Shown: positions 45,153-54,164 of the stretch, in pieces
Numbering within the stretch: position 1 is the first letter of the stretch
Layout of the letters: the number at the start of each line of letters is the position of its first letter
Assembly: GCF_036621415.1 (NCBI RefSeq)
Contig: NZ_CP030941.1
Coordinates: 372,001 to 436,000, forward strand
Direction of reading: 5' to 3'
Origin: Nitratireductor thuwali
GTDB lineage: Bacteria > Pseudomonadota > Alphaproteobacteria > Rhizobiales > Rhizobiaceae
DNA length: 64,000 nucleotides
Position numbers and translations under genes: made by a program
The notes under the pieces: generated by a model
Told to the model about the DNA's origin: nothing
The model's database searches: none
Seen by the model: the letters and a program-made list of their open reading frames with translations, nothing else

Positions 45153-46643
45153 ATGTCAGCTTTTGCAGCCCTTCAGAAAACCTCCCTTGCAGCGCTCAAC
45201 GATCCGCGGCTCTTCCGCGAATACGCCTATGTCGACGGCCATTGGGTCGCCGGGGACCACGATCTGCAGATCGACGTGACCAATCCGGCCGATGGCGCGC
45301 GGCTTGGTTCCGTTCCGATGCTCAGCGCCGCGCAGGCCGAAGCCGCGATCGAGGCGGCGCGCGGGGCCTTTCCGGCATGGGCCGCCCTTGCCCCGCAGAA
45401 GCGGACCGAAATCCTCAAACGCTGGCACGGCCTGATCATGGACGCGCGCGAGGACCTCGCCCACCTCATGGTGCTGGAGCAGGGCAAACCGCTTTCGGAA
45501 GCGCGCGGCGAGATAGACTATGCCGCGTCCTTCGTCGAGTTCTACGCCGAGGAAGCCAAGCGCGTGAACGTGGAAGGCATAACCTCCCATCTGCCCGACG
45601 CCGACATGCAGGTGAGCCGCGAGCCCGCCGGCGTCGCCGGTCTCGTCACGCCGTGGAACTTCCCCTCCGCCATGCTCACCCGCAAGGCGGCGGCAGCGCT
45701 CGCCGCCGGCTGCACGGTGGTCGCCCATCCCTCCTCGGAGACGCCGTTCTCTGCGCTGGCGCTGGCCGAACTGGCCGAGCGTGCCGGCTTCCCCGCCGGC
45801 GTGTTCAACATCCTGACGGGCAAGGCCACGGAAGTGGTCGGCGCCATGACGGCCTCCCGCCATGTCCGCGTCCTGTCCTTCACCGGATCCACCGAAATCG
45901 GCCGGCTGCTCTATGGACAGTCGGCGCCGACGGTGAAGAAGCTTGTGATGGAACTGGGCGGACATGCGCCTTTCATCGTCTTTGCCGATTGCGACCTGGA
46001 GCGTGCGGTGGAAAGCGCGATGACGGCGAAATTCGCGACTTCCGGCCAGGATTGCCTCGCCGCCAACCGGCTGTATGTCGAGCGGCCCGTCTATGACGCC
46101 TTCGTGGCGGCGTTCGCGCGCAAGGTGCGTGCGTTAAAGGTCGGCAACGGGCTGACCGATCCCGATATTGGCGCGCTCATCCATGGCCGCGCCGTGGCCA
46201 AGCAGGAAGAGCATGTCGCCGACGCACTGGAAAAGGGTGCCCATCTCGTCACCGGAGGCAAGCGCCACAAGGCGGGCGAGAACTTCTTTGAGCCGACCGT
46301 GCTGGCCGACGTGCCGGCGGATGCGCTGATCTTCCACGAGGAAACCTTCGGTCCCGTCGCCGCCATCGCCGCCTTCGACAGCGAGGACGAGGTCGTCGCT
46401 CGCGCCAACGACACCGAAACGGGGCTGGTGGCCTACCTTCACACCCAGGACCCCTCGCGCATCGCCCGCGTCTCGCGGGCGCTCGAATTCGGCATGGTGG
46501 CCGTCAACCGCACCAAGATCACCGGCGCCCCGGTCCCCTTCGGCGGCGTGAAGCAGGCCGGGCTCGGGCGCGAAGGCTCGCGCCACGGGCTGGAGGCCTA
46601 CACCAATATCAAATATGTCTGCCGCGACATCGCGCGGGACTGA
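45153..46643 (+). CDS. semialdehyde dehydrogenase, aspartate-semialdehyde/succinate-semialdehyde type (Ssd/DoeC-like)
   Basis: A 496-residue NAD(P)-dependent aldehyde dehydrogenase. The cofactor region is TPWNFPSAMLTRKAAAALAA with SFTGSTEIGR, the catalytic Glu is in MELGGHAPFIVF, and the nucleophile is Cys301 in TSGQDCLAANRLY. It belongs to the GabD group. In this context it should oxidise aspartate semialdehyde made by the neighbouring aminotransferase to aspartate. Confidence 0.9.
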   Translation: MSAFAALQKTSLAALNDPRLFREYAYVDGHWVAGDHDLQIDVTNPADGARLGSVPMLSAAQAEAAIEAARGAFPAWAALAPQKRTEILKRWHGLIMDAREDLAHLMVLEQGKPLSEARGEIDYAASFVEFYAEEAKRVNVEGITSHLPDADMQVSREPAGVAGLVTPWNFPSAMLTRKAAAALAAGCTVVAHPSSETPFSALALAELAERAGFPAGVFNILTGKATEVVGAMTASRHVRVLSFTGSTEIGRLLYGQSAPTVKKLVMELGGHAPFIVFADCDLERAVESAMTAKFATSGQDCLAANRLYVERPVYDAFVAAFARKVRALKVGNGLTDPDIGALIHGRAVAKQEEHVADALEKGAHLVTGGKRHKAGENFFEPTVLADVPADALIFHEETFGPVAAIAAFDSEDEVVARANDTETGLVAYLHTQDPSRIARVSRALEFGMVAVNRTKITGAPVPFGGVKQAGLGREGSRHGLEAYTNIKYVCRDIARD

Positions 46644-46711
46644 AATCGACCGGAGCATGCGGGATGGCCAAACGCCATCCCGATCTTGCCGCTGATACAA
46701 GGAGAACAAAA

Positions 46712-48085
46712 ATGCTTTTGAAAAACGACCAGCTGGATCAGTGGGACCGGGACAATTTCTTCCACCCCTCGACCCATCTCGCCCAGCATGCGCGCGGCGA
46801 GAGCGCCAGCCGCATCGTCACCGGCGGTTCCGGCGTCTATATCGAGGACCGCGACGGCAACCGCCTGCTCGACGCCTTTGCCGGCCTTTACTGCGTCAAT
46901 GTCGGCTACGGCCGCAGCGAGATCGCCGATGCCATCGCAAGTCAGGCCAAGGAACTGGCCTATTACCATGCCTATGTGGGCCATGGCACGGAAGCCTCGA
47001 TCACCCTTGCCAAGATGATCCTCGACCGGGCGCCGAAGAACATGTCGAAGGTCTATTTCGGCCTTGGCGGATCGGATGCCAACGAGACCAATGTCAAGCT
47101 GATCTGGTATTACAACAACATCCTGGGCCGGCCGGAGAAGAAGAAGATCATCTCGCGCTGGCGCGGCTATCACGGGTCGGGCCTTGTGACCGGATCGCTG
47201 ACGGGGCTCGAGCTCTTCCACAAGAAGTTCGACCTGCCGCTGGCGCAGATCCTGCACACGGAAGCGCCCTATTACTACCGCCGTCCCAAGGACGACATGA
47301 GCGAGGAAGAGTTCTCCGACCATTGCGCGGCCGAGCTCGAGGCGCTGATCGAGCGCGAAGGTGCCGACACCATCGCCGCCTTCATCGGCGAGCCGGTGCT
47401 TGGCACCGGCGGCATCGTGCCGCCGCCCGCCGGCTACTGGGCGGCCATCCAGAACGTGCTGAGGAAGCACGACATCCTGCTGGTCGCCGACGAGGTCGTC
47501 ACCGGCTTCGGCCGCCTCGGCTCCATGTTCGGTTCGCTGCACTACGACATCGAGCCCGACCTGATCACCATCGCCAAGGGCCTGACTTCGGCCTATGCGC
47601 CACTGTCCGGCTCCATCGTCGGCAAGAAGATGTGGGAGATTCTGGAAAAAGGCACCGACGAGAACGGTCCCATCGGCCATGGCTGGACCTATTCGGCCCA
47701 TCCGATCGGTGCCGCCGCCGGCATCGCCAATCTGAAGCTGGTGGACAGCATGGGCCTCGTCGAGAACGCCGGCGAGACCGGCAGCTATTTCGTTAACGCC
47801 ATGCGTGACGCCATTGGCGGCCATGCCAATGTCGGCGATGTGCGCGGCGAAGGCATGCTGTGCGCCATTGAGTTCGTCGAGGACAAGGAAAAGCGCAAGT
47901 TCTTCGACGCTTCGCGGAAGATCGGCCCCCAGATGGCGGCCGCCACGCTCGAGAACGGCGTCATCGGCCGGGCCATGCCGCAGGGCGACATCCTCGGCTT
48001 CGCTCCGCCGCTCTGCCTGACGCGCGAGGAAGCCGACAAGGTGGTGGACGCGACGGCCAAGGCCGTGAAGAAAGTGCTGGCATAA
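46712..48085 (+). CDS. class III aminotransferase (diaminobutyrate transaminase, Atf/DoeD-like)
   Basis: A 457-residue PLP-dependent omega-aminotransferase. Motifs include HYHGS-type IISRWRGYHGSGLVTGS, the PLP Asp in LLVADEVVTGFGRLG, and the Schiff-base Lys in LITIAKGLTSAYAPL. AAGGAG precedes ATG 46712. By synteny with ectoine loci it transfers an amino group from 2,4-diaminobutyrate to give aspartate semialdehyde for the dehydrogenase upstream. Sequence alone cannot exclude other omega-amino donors. Confidence 0.9.
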   Translation: MLLKNDQLDQWDRDNFFHPSTHLAQHARGESASRIVTGGSGVYIEDRDGNRLLDAFAGLYCVNVGYGRSEIADAIASQAKELAYYHAYVGHGTEASITLAKMILDRAPKNMSKVYFGLGGSDANETNVKLIWYYNNILGRPEKKKIISRWRGYHGSGLVTGSLTGLELFHKKFDLPLAQILHTEAPYYYRRPKDDMSEEEFSDHCAAELEALIEREGADTIAAFIGEPVLGTGGIVPPPAGYWAAIQNVLRKHDILLVADEVVTGFGRLGSMFGSLHYDIEPDLITIAKGLTSAYAPLSGSIVGKKMWEILEKGTDENGPIGHGWTYSAHPIGAAAGIANLKLVDSMGLVENAGETGSYFVNAMRDAIGGHANVGDVRGEGMLCAIEFVEDKEKRKFFDASRKIGPQMAAATLENGVIGRAMPQGDILGFAPPLCLTREEADKVVDATAKAVKKVLA

Positions 48086-48093
48086 AGGACAGC

Positions 48094-48120
48094 GCCGGGG
48101 AAGGCTTGTCCTTCCCCGGC
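48094..48120. repeat. perfect 11-bp-stem hairpin between the aminotransferase and GST genes
   Basis: GCCGGGGAAGG (48094-48104), a CTTGT loop and CCTTCCCCGGC (48110-48120) form a very stable hairpin ten bases after the aminotransferase stop. No T-run follows, so it is more likely an mRNA 3' stabiliser or partial barrier than an intrinsic terminator. Confidence 0.6.
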
Positions 48121-48141
48121 AAGCGGGGGTAGGACACAGGC

Positions 48142-48792
48142 ATGAACAAACCCGTCCTGCACAATTATTTCCGCTCCTCGACATCGTACCGCGTGCGCAT
48201 CGCGCTGGAGATGAAGGGCATCGACTACGACTACGAGGCGCTTCACCTGCGCCATGGCGAGCATCGCGGACAGGCCTACCTGTCGATCAACCCGCAGGGC
48301 CTCGTTCCGGCGCTCGTGTGGACCGACGGGACGATGGTGGCGCAGTCGCTGGCGATCATGGAATTTCTGGAAGAAATGGTGCCGGACCCCGGCCTGCTGC
48401 CGCCCGACCCGGCCGGCCGCGCCCGCGTGCGCATGCTGTCCCAGATGATCGGCTGCGACATCCACCCGCTCAACAATCTGCGTGTGCTGGGCGCACTGCG
48501 CGAGCGCTTCGGCGCCGACGACGCGGCGGTTGGCGACTGGTTCCGCCATTGGGTGGCCGAGACGTTCCGGCCGATGGAGGCGATGCTGGCGGGCAGCCCC
48601 CAGACCGGCACCTTCTGCCATGGCGAGAGGCCGGGAATGGCCGATATCTGTCTCGTTGCGCAGGTCACCAACAACAAGCGCTTCGACGTCGACATGGCGC
48701 CCTACCCGACGATGCGCCGCATCCACGAGGCCTGCATGGCGCTGGAGCCTTTCGGCAAAGCCGCCCCGCCGAACCAGCCCGACGCCGAGTGA
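48142..48792 (+). CDS. glutathione S-transferase / maleylacetoacetate isomerase-like protein
   Basis: A 216-residue zeta-class GST. The N-terminal thioredoxin-like domain has the active-site region YFRSSTSYRVRIALEMKGIDY (Ser-Ser-x-x-x-Arg motif of maleylacetoacetate isomerase) and NPQGLVPALVW. The helical C-terminal domain includes ADICLVAQV. It lies at the end of the ectoine cluster but has no known step in that pathway; no homogentisate genes are near. Isomerase function is therefore uncertain. Confidence 0.82.
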   Translation: MNKPVLHNYFRSSTSYRVRIALEMKGIDYDYEALHLRHGEHRGQAYLSINPQGLVPALVWTDGTMVAQSLAIMEFLEEMVPDPGLLPPDPAGRARVRMLSQMIGCDIHPLNNLRVLGALRERFGADDAAVGDWFRHWVAETFRPMEAMLAGSPQTGTFCHGERPGMADICLVAQVTNNKRFDVDMAPYPTMRRIHEACMALEPFGKAAPPNQPDAE

Positions 48793-48806
48793 TCAGGCCA
48801 TCGGCT

Positions 48807-49349
48807 TTATCCCACGGCGGCCGTTGAAAGGTCCGGCTCGGCGTCGTCGACGAAAGGCACGTCGTCCAGCACGATATGGCCGACTGTTTCGCCTTCCTCG
48901 AACGAAAGACGCGCCTTGAACTTGCGTGCCAGCCGCCGCATCGCATCGTTCTGCGGGTGGGTGGTGACGCGAAGCTGCGTGTAGCCCAGCGCGCGGGCGT
49001 GGGCGATCAGCCGTTTGAACAGGAGGCTGCCGATCCCGCAATGCTGCAGTTTCTTCTCGACGCTGAAGGCGATCTCGCCGGTTGGCGGGTCGAGTTCGGG
49101 GCGCTCGTGGAGCTCTGCCGCGCCCAGGACGCGCATTCCCTCCACATAGCCGACGACCGTCGCGCCTTCACGGAAGCACCGCTCGGCGTAGCGCTCCAGG
49201 AACGCGTCGCTGGCCGCGCCATTGAACCGGTCGCGCCGGCTTTCAGGGTCGAGCCGCATCAAATGGTCGCGGAAAAGCGGAAGTTCTGAAGGCCGCAGCC
49301 GGCGGACAATGCCTGAGGCCTGAATATTGGGTGACGCCAGCCGGGACAT
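48807..49349 (-). CDS. GNAT-family N-acetyltransferase
   Basis: A 180-residue protein with the acetyl-CoA motif VEKKLQHCGIGSLLFKRLIAHAR and upstream RRLRPSELPLFRDHLMRLDPESRRDRF, an arrangement shared with stress-related GNAT proteins of Rhizobiales. It ends 14 bases from the GST stop (convergent). The acceptor is unknown. ATG 49349 was taken; a start three codons upstream is possible. Confidence 0.8.
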   Translation of the reverse strand: MSRLASPNIQASGIVRRLRPSELPLFRDHLMRLDPESRRDRFNGAASDAFLERYAERCFREGATVVGYVEGMRVLGAAELHERPELDPPTGEIAFSVEKKLQHCGIGSLLFKRLIAHARALGYTQLRVTTHPQNDAMRRLARKFKARLSFEEGETVGHIVLDDVPFVDDAEPDLSTAAVG

Positions 49350-49513
49350 AAGCCGCACTCCACACGGGTTTTCCTCCCCGAGCCGTTCGACTCACCGCCT
49401 ATATTGTGCAGCGCAACATGGTTTGCAAGAAGCCCTGCGATCACTTTTCGCCGGTTTCGCCGGACGCCGACGAGGCCCTCCCAGCTCATCCACAGGGCAG
49501 GACCATGATAAGT

Positions 49514-49528
49514 TGAGGGTCCATATCA
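49514..49528. promoter_or_regulatory. IRO-type box upstream of rirA
   Basis: TGA-GGGTCCATA-TCA matches the RirA iron-responsive operator TGA-N9-TCA, about 80 bases before the rirA start. Six fixed bases are weak evidence alone, but a second copy lies in the hemP/receptor control region. Confidence 0.4.
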
Positions 49529-49545
49529 TATTTAAGCCATTAGGA

Positions 49546-49562
49546 ACTGGAATTATTCTAAA
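49546..49562. promoter_or_regulatory. Irr-box (ICE)-like sequence upstream of rirA
   Basis: ACTGGAATTATTCTAAA keeps 11 of 14 fixed positions of the iron control element TTTAGAA-N3-TTCTAAA, with a complete right half. It lies 42 bases before the rirA start and could let the haem-responsive Irr protein adjust rirA. Confidence 0.42.
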
Positions 49563-49604
49563 CTATACGCCATATTGGATGTGACCTGCATTGAAAGGGA
49601 TTCC

Positions 49605-50066
49605 ATGCGCCTCACCCGTCAGACCAATTACGCCATACGCATACTGATGTATTGCGCCGCCAATGACGGGCGCCTGAGCCGCATCCCGGATATCGCGCAG
49701 GCCTACTCGCTGTCGGACCTCTTCCTGTTCAAGATCCTGCAGCCGCTGGTGGAGCACGGCCTCGTCCAGACGGTGCGGGGCCGCAACGGCGGCGTCCGCC
49801 TGGCAAAGCCGGCCGAAGACATCACCCTGTTCGACGTGGTGCGCGTGACGGAAGAGAATTTCGCCATGGCCGAGTGCTTCGAAAACGACAGCGCCGACTG
49901 CCCGCTGATCGACGGATGCGGGCTCAACGAGGCGCTGCGCAAGGCGCTGAACGCGTTCTTCGAGGTGCTGGGATCCTATACGATCCAGGATCTGGTCGAC
50001 GCCCGCCCGAATATGCGCGGCCTGCTCGGCATCGACCTGCCGGAAGCGACTGCGACCGCCAGCTAG
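49605..50066 (+). CDS. rirA: iron-responsive Rrf2-family repressor RirA
   Basis: A 153-residue Rrf2 regulator beginning MRLTRQTNYAIRILMYCAAN. The winged helix spans about residues 1-65, and the Fe-S cluster cysteines fall at 91, 99 and 105 (AECFENDSADCPLIDGC), the spacing of characterised rhizobial RirA. With iron it represses uptake genes through TGA-N9-TCA operators. Its stop is two bases from the hmuV stop (convergent). ATG 49605 was chosen; an upstream ATG would add ten residues. Confidence 0.92.
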   Translation: MRLTRQTNYAIRILMYCAANDGRLSRIPDIAQAYSLSDLFLFKILQPLVEHGLVQTVRGRNGGVRLAKPAEDITLFDVVRVTEENFAMAECFENDSADCPLIDGCGLNEALRKALNAFFEVLGSYTIQDLVDARPNMRGLLGIDLPEATATAS

Positions 50067-50068
50067 GT

Positions 50069-50863
50069 TCAGCCCGAAGCGACAGCCTGCGGCAGCACGA
50101 AGGGGATGGTGGCGGGCGGCAGCGCCCCCACGTCGAGCGGGCACTCGAACACGTCCGACAAGAGCCGGCTCTCCATGATCCGCGCCGGCGTCCCGGCGGC
50201 GGCGATCTTTCCCCTGCGCATGACGATCATCTGATCGGCATAGGCGGCGGAAAGGTTGAGATCGTGCAGCACCGCGACGACCCCGCCCCCGCGCGCGGCG
50301 AATTCCCGGGCGATCTTCATCACGATGAGCTGGTGCTTGATGTCGAGGCTGGAGACGGGCTCGTCGAGCAGCAAATAGCGTGGCCTGCCCTCCAGCACCG
50401 GCGCCCATACCTGGCAAAGAACCCGCGCAAGCTGCACCCGTTGCTGCTCGCCGCCCGACAACTCCTGGTAAAGCCGGCCGGAAAAGCCGCTCAGGTCCAC
50501 CTTGTCGAGCGCGCGCGCCGGCAGATCTTCCTGCGCTCCCAGGAGTGCTCCCGACCGTCCGCCGGTCATGCCAAGCCGCACCACCTCGCCCACCGTGAAC
50601 GGGAACGACATGGTGGTGGACTGCGGCAGAACCGCGCGCCAGAGCGCGGCCTGCGCGGGTCTCATGGAAGCAAGGTCGTCGCCATTGATGGTGATCTGCC
50701 CGTCATAGGCAAGATCGCCCGACAGGGCCTTCACCAGTGTCGACTTGCCCGATCCGTTCGGTCCGACGATCGCCGTCAGCTGTCCCGGAAGAGCCTGGAT
50801 ATCCACGGTCCGGAGGATGGGCTTGCGGTTGATGGCCACGCTGACCTGTCTTGCTTCGATCAT
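50069..50863 (-). CDS. hmuV: hemin ABC importer ATP-binding protein
   Basis: A 264-residue ATPase. Walker A is GPNGSGKS (34-41), the signature ELSGGEQQRVQLARV, Walker B LLLDEPVSSLD, and the H-loop AVLHDLNLSAAYAD. It energises HmuU for haem import. The gene ends the hemP-hmuSTUV operon and abuts rirA tail to tail. Confidence 0.93.
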   Translation of the reverse strand: MIEARQVSVAINRKPILRTVDIQALPGQLTAIVGPNGSGKSTLVKALSGDLAYDGQITINGDDLASMRPAQAALWRAVLPQSTTMSFPFTVGEVVRLGMTGGRSGALLGAQEDLPARALDKVDLSGFSGRLYQELSGGEQQRVQLARVLCQVWAPVLEGRPRYLLLDEPVSSLDIKHQLIVMKIAREFAARGGGVVAVLHDLNLSAAYADQMIVMRRGKIAAAGTPARIMESRLLSDVFECPLDVGALPPATIPFVLPQAVASG

Positions 50864-50873
50864 ATCCTATGCC

Positions 50874-51965
50874 TCAAAGGTCCAGCAGCCCGCGCCGCCG
50901 CAGCAGCACCCACAGGAAGAAGGGCGCGCCGAAGATCGCCGTGACGATGCCGATGGGCAGCTCCGCCGGCGCGACGATGGTCCGGCTCACCGCATCCGCC
51001 AGAAGCAGAAGACTGGCGCCGAGCAGCGCCGATGCCGGCAAAAGATACCGATGGTCCGGCCCAATGATGAGCCGCAGCAGATGCGGCACGACGATGCCGA
51101 CAAAACCGATGCCGCCTGAGACGGCGACGGCAGCGCCAGTGGCGGCGGCGACCGCGACGATGGCCACGTTCTTGACCGCCTGGACGGAGATGCCGAGATG
51201 CCGGGCCGATGCCTCGCCGAGCGCCAGCGCGTTAAGCCCGCGCGACAGGAACGGTGTGGCGGCAACCGCGACGATTATGATCGGTCCGGCGGCGGCGATC
51301 TTGCTCCATGTCGACCCGCCGAGCGACCCCAGACCCCAGAATGTGAGGTCCCGCAGCTGGCGATCATCGGCATGATAGACGAGGACGCCGGATATTGCCC
51401 CGGCAAGCGCGCCCAGCGCGATGCCAGCCAGCAGCATCGTGGCAATCGAGGTCTGCCCCCGCCGCGTGGCGATGCGGTAAAGGGCAAGCGTGCTTGCCAG
51501 CCCGCCGACAAATGCGGCCATCGGCAGGGCATAGATGCCGAACAGGGCCGCGACCGGGGCCAGAACGGTGCCGCCGAGCACGATGAAGGTGATGGCGCCG
51601 AGCCCTGCCCCGGCGGAGACGCCGACAATGCCGGGGTCGGCAAGCGGATTGCGGAAGAGCCCCTGCATCAAGGCACCCGAAACCGCGAGCGCCGCGCCCA
51701 CCAGCGCTCCCAGCACGATCCGAGGCGCCCTGATTTCCAGGACGATGAGACGGTCCCGTGCCGAAAGGGCATTTGGTTCCGACAGGCCCGCAAGCGCCTT
51801 CAGGACGCCCACGACAGAAGCGTCGGATGCCCCGGTCGCCACGCTTACGGCGGCGACCGCCACGAGCAGGACCGAAAGGGCCAGGATCGCCAGCCGCGCC
51901 CGCGCCGACCGGTCGCCCTCGCGCGCGGCGACAGGGTCGGGCAGGATCATCGCCAGCGCCGACAT
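50874..51965 (-). CDS. hmuU: hemin ABC importer permease
   Basis: A 363-residue FecCD-family permease with about ten hydrophobic helices. Family motifs include RAPRIVLGALVGAALAVSGALMQGLFRNPLADPGIVGVSAGAGLG near residue 80 (split here by family convention) and GFVGIVVPHLLRLIIGPDHR in the C-terminal half. It starts three bases after the hmuT stop. Confidence 0.92.
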   Translation of the reverse strand: MSALAMILPDPVAAREGDRSARARLAILALSVLLVAVAAVSVATGASDASVVGVLKALAGLSEPNALSARDRLIVLEIRAPRIVLGALVGAALAVSGALMQGLFRNPLADPGIVGVSAGAGLGAITFIVLGGTVLAPVAALFGIYALPMAAFVGGLASTLALYRIATRRGQTSIATMLLAGIALGALAGAISGVLVYHADDRQLRDLTFWGLGSLGGSTWSKIAAAGPIIIVAVAATPFLSRGLNALALGEASARHLGISVQAVKNVAIVAVAAATGAAVAVSGGIGFVGIVVPHLLRLIIGPDHRYLLPASALLGASLLLLADAVSRTIVAPAELPIGIVTAIFGAPFFLWVLLRRRGLLDL

Positions 51966-51968
51966 CGG

Positions 51969-52862
51969 TCAGTTGGCCGCCAGCGAACCATAGAGCGCGG
52001 TGGCCAGTTCACGAACGGCGCCTGCGGTGCGCGGGCCGAAACCAAGGAGATAAGCCCCGTCCATGCGCACGATCGCCTTGTCGCGGGCAGCTTTCGTCGG
52101 CGCGATCGCCGGATGCGCGAACAGTTCCCGATCGGCTATGCCGTGATCACCGCCGCGGTCCATCATCAGGATGACCTCGGGATCAGCTTCCGCGACGGCC
52201 TCTTCCGACAATTGCTTATAGCCGGAGAAGGAGGCTATCGCGTTCTGCCCGCCGGCCATTTTTATGATGCCGTCGGCGGCAGTGCCGGTGCCCGAGGCCA
52301 TGATGCGGCCGCCCTGCAGGCTGAGGATGAACAGCACGCGCTTGCGGTCCTCGATGGCCGCCGTCAGCGACTGCGCCGCCGCAAGCTCCCGCTCCACCTC
52401 GGCGGCAAGGGCGGCTGCCTTTTCTTGAACGTTCAGCGCGGCGCCGACGATCGCGATCTTTTCCCTGATGCCGTCGGCGTCGAAACGCTCCGGCACCAGC
52501 ACGATCGGCACGCTGCTTTTTTGCAGAACCTCGACCGTCTCGGCCGGGCCGCTGCCTTCAAGCGCCAGGATGGCATCCGGATTGACCGACAGCACGCCCT
52601 CCGGCGAGAGCGCGCGCATGTAGCCTACATCCGGCAGCGCCTGCGCCTCCGGCGGATAGGTGCTCGTGGAATCGCGGGCGACCAGCCGGTCTTCCTCGCC
52701 GAGCGCATAGGCGATCTCGGTCAGCGAGCCGCCGATGGAGACCACGCGCGCCGTCTCATCGAAAACCTTCGCTCCGCTTCCGGCCGCTGCCTGGCCGGAC
52801 AGGCCGGCGACCAGCCCTGCCAGCAGGAAGCCCGCGAATCGGTTGAGATGGGTGTGAAACAT
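51969..52862 (-). CDS. hmuT: periplasmic hemin-binding protein
   Basis: A 297-residue type III binding protein. A signal peptide (MFHTHLNRFAGFLLAGLVAG, cleavage near AAA) precedes RVVSIGGSLTEIAYALG, and the C-terminal lobe includes LLGFGPRTAGAVREL. Three in-frame starts exist (GTG 52877, ATG 52868, ATG 52862); GAGGG spacing favours 52862. It passes haem from the receptor to HmuUV. Confidence 0.9.
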   Translation of the reverse strand: MFHTHLNRFAGFLLAGLVAGLSGQAAAGSGAKVFDETARVVSIGGSLTEIAYALGEEDRLVARDSTSTYPPEAQALPDVGYMRALSPEGVLSVNPDAILALEGSGPAETVEVLQKSSVPIVLVPERFDADGIREKIAIVGAALNVQEKAAALAAEVERELAAAQSLTAAIEDRKRVLFILSLQGGRIMASGTGTAADGIIKMAGGQNAIASFSGYKQLSEEAVAEADPEVILMMDRGGDHGIADRELFAHPAIAPTKAARDKAIVRMDGAYLLGFGPRTAGAVRELATALYGSLAAN

Positions 52863-52873
52863 TCGCATATCCC

Positions 52874-53935
52874 TCACGCCGCCGTCGCGCGCGGCACGCG
52901 CGGCAGATGCTCGATCAGGAACCGCCAGTCCTCGCGCTCGCCCTCGCCCTCGTGGCGCTTGCCGAAGAACTGGATGATGAGACTGCCCTTGGCGTCATAG
53001 GCTTCGAGCGAGGTGACATGCCCGTCCTTCGTCGGCTTGCGCACCGCCCAGAGCTCCGCCACGTGATCGGTGCGAAGATGCAGATGGAAGGTCGGGTCCA
53101 TCACGTTGAGCCATGGGCCCATCGGCTTGACGTTCATCACCGGCCCCGAGTGGATCTGTATGCAGCCGCGGCTTCCCACGAAGCACATGATCGGTATTTC
53201 CTGCGCCACCGCATGGCTCATCATTGCGCCGAGCGCGCTGCCGTCGAGCCGCCAGGCGAAGTCGTCGCCGATCATGTGGACCGCCTGATAGCGCGAAAGC
53301 TTGAGCGTGCGCAGAATGGACACGAACTGATGCACATCCTTCATGTCCGCCCAGCGCTGGCGCAGCGTGTCGAACAACTCGGCATCGCCCTCGGCCGCCG
53401 TCTCCACCGGTTTTGGCGCGGGAGGGCTGGTGACGACCTGCTGGCTCTGGTCGCCCACTGCCAGCGTCTCGACGAGCTGCTGATAGGCATAAAGGTTCGA
53501 ATCGCCCCGCAGATGCACCTTGTGCACGGCATCGCCCGCCGCGTCGAAGAACTGGAGGCTGTAGCGCTTGTCCGCGCCACTTCCCTTTTCGACGGCGAAA
53601 CCGTGCGCCCAATGGCTGGGGAATATGCGCAGGTCAATATCGCTCCCCAGCACGATCGCATGCTGCCGTGATGCCGTCACCTTTTCATAGACGCCAATCT
53701 TTTCGTGGACCGCGCTTTCATTGCGCGTGAGCGCCATCACGGGGCCGAGCGCTTCGAGCCCCTTGAGCAGACGTTCGACGTCGGGCGCAATGCGCGTGAC
53801 GCCATGGCCGCAATGGGCCGCGACAAGCTCGGCTTCCGAGACTGAAAGCTTCTGCGCCAGATCGCGCTCCCGCATTTTCGGAAACTCGGCGCGCGCGCGC
53901 CGGATCGCCTCCGGTTCAACAGTCTGCTGGCTCAT
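52874..53935 (-). CDS. hmuS: hemin-degrading/transport protein
   Basis: A 353-residue cytoplasmic protein with the duplicated HmuS/ChuX-like fold. Each half carries a GDDFAW- or GSDIDL-like strand, and the C-terminal half has MCFVGSRGCIQIHSGPV and WVRKPTKDG-like VRKPTKDGHVTSLEAYDAKG. HmuS proteins bind haem through a conserved His and release or traffic iron. It precedes hmuT with overlapping stop and start. Confidence 0.92.
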   Translation of the reverse strand: MSQQTVEPEAIRRARAEFPKMRERDLAQKLSVSEAELVAAHCGHGVTRIAPDVERLLKGLEALGPVMALTRNESAVHEKIGVYEKVTASRQHAIVLGSDIDLRIFPSHWAHGFAVEKGSGADKRYSLQFFDAAGDAVHKVHLRGDSNLYAYQQLVETLAVGDQSQQVVTSPPAPKPVETAAEGDAELFDTLRQRWADMKDVHQFVSILRTLKLSRYQAVHMIGDDFAWRLDGSALGAMMSHAVAQEIPIMCFVGSRGCIQIHSGPVMNVKPMGPWLNVMDPTFHLHLRTDHVAELWAVRKPTKDGHVTSLEAYDAKGSLIIQFFGKRHEGEGEREDWRFLIEHLPRVPRATAA

Positions 53936-53954
53936 GAATATCCCCGAGCATGTG

Positions 53955-54164
53955 TTACTTGTTCAAAATGAGCTTGCCCTGACGGGTGATCTTGAGCCGA
54001 TAGAACGCGCCGCCGTGCTCGATCGCGATCTCGCGCCGCCCGCAAAACAGATCCGCGCTCGAAAGGGTGCGGTCGCTGAACGGATAGGTATGGCCAGAGC
54101 CTTCCGTCGCGGGCAGAATCCTGCGGTTGTCGGTCGTCATGTTGCCGCGCAAAATCTGGTTCAT
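53955..54164 (-). CDS. hemP: HemP small haem-uptake regulator
   Basis: A 69-residue protein with the HemP signature: the segment from LFCGRREIAIEHGG into YRLKITRQGKLILNK at the C-terminus. Members promote expression of haem-uptake genes in Rhizobiales and Burkholderia. AAGGAG lies nine bases before ATG 54164. It leads the hmuSTUV operon. Confidence 0.9.
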   Translation of the reverse strand: MNQILRGNMTTDNRRILPATEGSGHTYPFSDRTLSSADLFCGRREIAIEHGGAFYRLKITRQGKLILNK

